A DNA stretch of 64,000 bases, from the NCBI GenBank assembly GCA_947579605.1, contig OX388312.1, forward strand, positions 24,513,313 through 24,577,312, given 5' to 3'. Below are positions 62,168 to 64,000 of this stretch, one piece after another. Position numbers and translations under genes: made by a program. This DNA is from Athripsodes cinereus. Its lineage: Eukaryota > Arthropoda > Insecta > Trichoptera > Leptoceridae. The first letter of the stretch is position 1. Each line of letters starts with the position of its first letter. A model generated the notes under the pieces. The model saw only the letters and a program-made list of their open reading frames with translations, had not been told where the DNA came from and made no database searches.

Positions 62168-62406
62168 ACATGGAGGACATCGTGAGATGGAGTAGGAAAA
62201 AGAGACGATTCTGGAGACACCATGTGGATCAGATGGCTGAAAACAGAATCGTACATATAGCTGCTAAGAAAACTTTTTGGTGGTCTTCCCAAGGAAGACC
62301 ACCAAAAAGTTGGAAAGAAAGCTGGTCTTCAGCATCACAAGATGCATCAATTTCCGAACAACAGATCGATAATCTACAATACGAAGAAGAAGAAGAAGAA
62401 AAATAA
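62168..62406 (+). mobile_element. LINE 3' end, GAA-tail family, carrying a palindrome
   Basis: A 78-codon frame reads RWSRKKRRFWRHHVDQMAEN, then GRPPKSWKESWSSASQD, ending in a GAA repeat that continues as the element's tail. The W..H...M...GRPPK pattern is that of LINE reverse transcriptase C-termini. In the middle, KKTFWWSSQ is encoded by a sequence that is the exact reverse complement of the GRPPKS coding region. Confidence 0.65.
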
Positions 62407-64000
62407 ATAGACTTGCATTTTTGAAATATGCAATTGTAATAATCAAAAGGTGAATGAACTAAATGAAACATTCCTAAACATATCAAAAAATGTTTTACAA
62501 CATTTACAGTGTTGTCTCTCCCACGATTTGAATTGAAAATAATCAGAACTAAATTTTCGTGTCAAAATCCAAATTGAAACACTGATATCTCCGTTGACTG
62601 ATTATTTTGTAGGAAATTGTTGACATAAGATGATATATTAGTAAATTTTAATATGCCTGGTCTATTTTTAGACAATAAAAAAGCGGGATTCAATGTGAAT
62701 AATGCAATCTACTTATATATCTATTATCATAATGTACTCCTAATGATAGAGTGGAGAATAGAGAATAATTTATTATACATACTTCCATACAAACAGTACC
62801 ATACATACATACTTTATTTATATTTTAAACTAATACCTACAGTTCAAATGGAAATTTTACCTTGTACCTACCTATCTTTGAGCATTTGTTTAAATCATAA
62901 TACAAGAATATGCACATTTCATGATTTTTTTTTGTATTTTTAGAATAGGAAGCTGATAATTACAAAGTGTTTTTCCCCTAGAATGTTTCCTATGGTCAAT
63001 ATTATGCACTTTAACAATTTGCCATTCTTTTACCAAAAATCAACGATAAAATAGCATTAGAAACTTACGGAGTTGCAGGAGGCGACTTATTTGGGTCAGA
63101 ATGTAGGAATGCGTTTTTTCGCATTGGTTCAAAGAGGTTCGTTAAATGGAAAAGGGATAAGAAGTACATTTCCAAGGGCTTTATATGGTTTTCGAAAATT
63201 GACGCTAAGTAACATATAATGTAAATAAGAAGGAAAGATGTTCGGGTAACTAGGCAACTAGGCATCCCGAAAATATTTTACAAAATTATTAAATCAACAC
63301 CATTAATAAAATAATATACAAATGAAAAATCAATAGGATCGTCGTCCGTTCACACCACGAAAGTCAATAAATATGTACATAATATAATCAAACCTGTTTT
63401 AAACCCAATTTTAGAATGATTTTTATAATATGATAGGTCAACAGTAGGAATTACACCATGTTATGTAAAATTGCAAGAGAATAATCCTTTAACGCATCAG
63501 ACATTAGCATTAGACTCAGTTGGGTCATTATGTGTCCATATGAAACTTTATATATTTACATAATATTTTTTAATGTCCGTAACAAGTTTGTCGCGTCCGG
63601 CAGTCTTGTTGTTGGATTAATTTATAACTAAAGGCAGCTGATGTACGTAAATATGTATTATACAAGTGTATGAAGCATGCAAGAGACTGAATCACCTCGG
63701 GCTTTGAGTTGTAGGTATATCTTACAAAGGCACCCTCGCAATCAGAAAAGTATGATTCTATGCAGTAATTTTATACATGAAACCACCGCAGTTGCGTTCT
63801 TTTATAATATACTGCAGCATAGGACTTATTATTTATTATTGAAAACTCTCGGTGGGCATCGTATCTTATTCATTAAAGCTGTCCTATTTATAAATTATTA
63901 AATGTTATGAATTATTGCAACAAGATACCTGCGGAGTTTAAAGAAATTTATTTTAATGGAAGGAGTTTAAAAAAAAGATTACGGAAAAAAGTACGCAAGA

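Larger units (their letters stand above)
33078..64000 (-). other. Probable first-visible ft intron, at least 30.9 kb, full of mobile DNA
   Basis: No cadherin-like exon is seen upstream of 33077 although that exon starts in phase 0 inside the gene, so the preceding exon should lie beyond the window. This stretch carries the pogo-like element, the Ty3/gypsy retrotransposon, SINEs, LINE fragments and foldbacks. Stretches 34607-42411 (apart from repeat fragments near 35098 and 40665), 54719-56265 and 61000-62160 are AT-rich with nothing else recognisable. A short ft exon could still be hidden by its size. Confidence 0.55.

Noticed and set aside
63065..63265. Minus-strand frame of 66 codons ending at a good donor (CTCC|GTAAGT), a possible upstream ft exon
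   Set aside because: It has no cadherin features, and the frame needed to join the phase-0 start at 33077 has a stop a few codons before the donor. A chance GTAAGT or an untranslated exon cannot be excluded.

Overview
The window looks like AT-rich nuclear DNA from an insect or another arthropod. Six short exons with clean GT/AG splice sites and long introns encode part of one conserved gene. The space between is filled with decayed LINEs, tRNA-derived SINEs, a Ty3/gypsy LTR retrotransposon and a pogo-like DNA transposon. Many short GTAGGTACCTAC-like runs would suit a lepidopteran or hemipteran, but the sequence does not settle the order.

Host gene. Minus-strand exons at 32766-33077, 19862-20095, 12072-12273, 7397-7584, 2469-2885 and 1169-1679 join in phase (0, 0, 1, 0, 0, then an open phase-1 end at 1169). 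They give about 621 contiguous residues of cadherin repeats. Wording and order match the giant atypical cadherin Fat (ft), the Hippo and planar-polarity receptor. The signal peptide and first repeats lie upstream, beyond base 64000. The remaining repeats, EGF/laminin-G region, membrane segment and cytoplasmic tail lie downstream, before base 1. The stretch from 33078 to the window end therefore reads as one ft intron of at least 30.9 kb.

Mobile DNA. The largest element is a complete, apparently young Ty3/gypsy retrotransposon at 42929-54714, flanked by AACT. It has 2.4-2.6 kb LTRs with TGCTACG/CGTAGCA ends, a gag ORF, a -1 frameshift site (A AAA AAC directly before UAA), an intact protease-RT-RNaseH-integrase ORF, no env, and about 1.6 kb of non-coding DNA before the 3' LTR. 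Other elements are a 983-bp TA-flanked pogo-like transposon with a PHD-like finger ORF (33624-34606), truncated 3' ends of at least four LINE-type families, a tRNA-derived SINE in three copies, a roughly 100-250 bp repeat family in six copies, foldback inverted repeats (14557-14696, 56266-56470), and scattered hammerhead-like hairpin repeats. A decayed BIR (inhibitor-of-apoptosis) domain lies at 15796-16059.

The rest is AT-rich intron sequence in which I see nothing recognisable. I found no tRNA, rRNA or CRISPR and no second intact host gene. Family assignments rest on motif recognition by eye, not on database searches.
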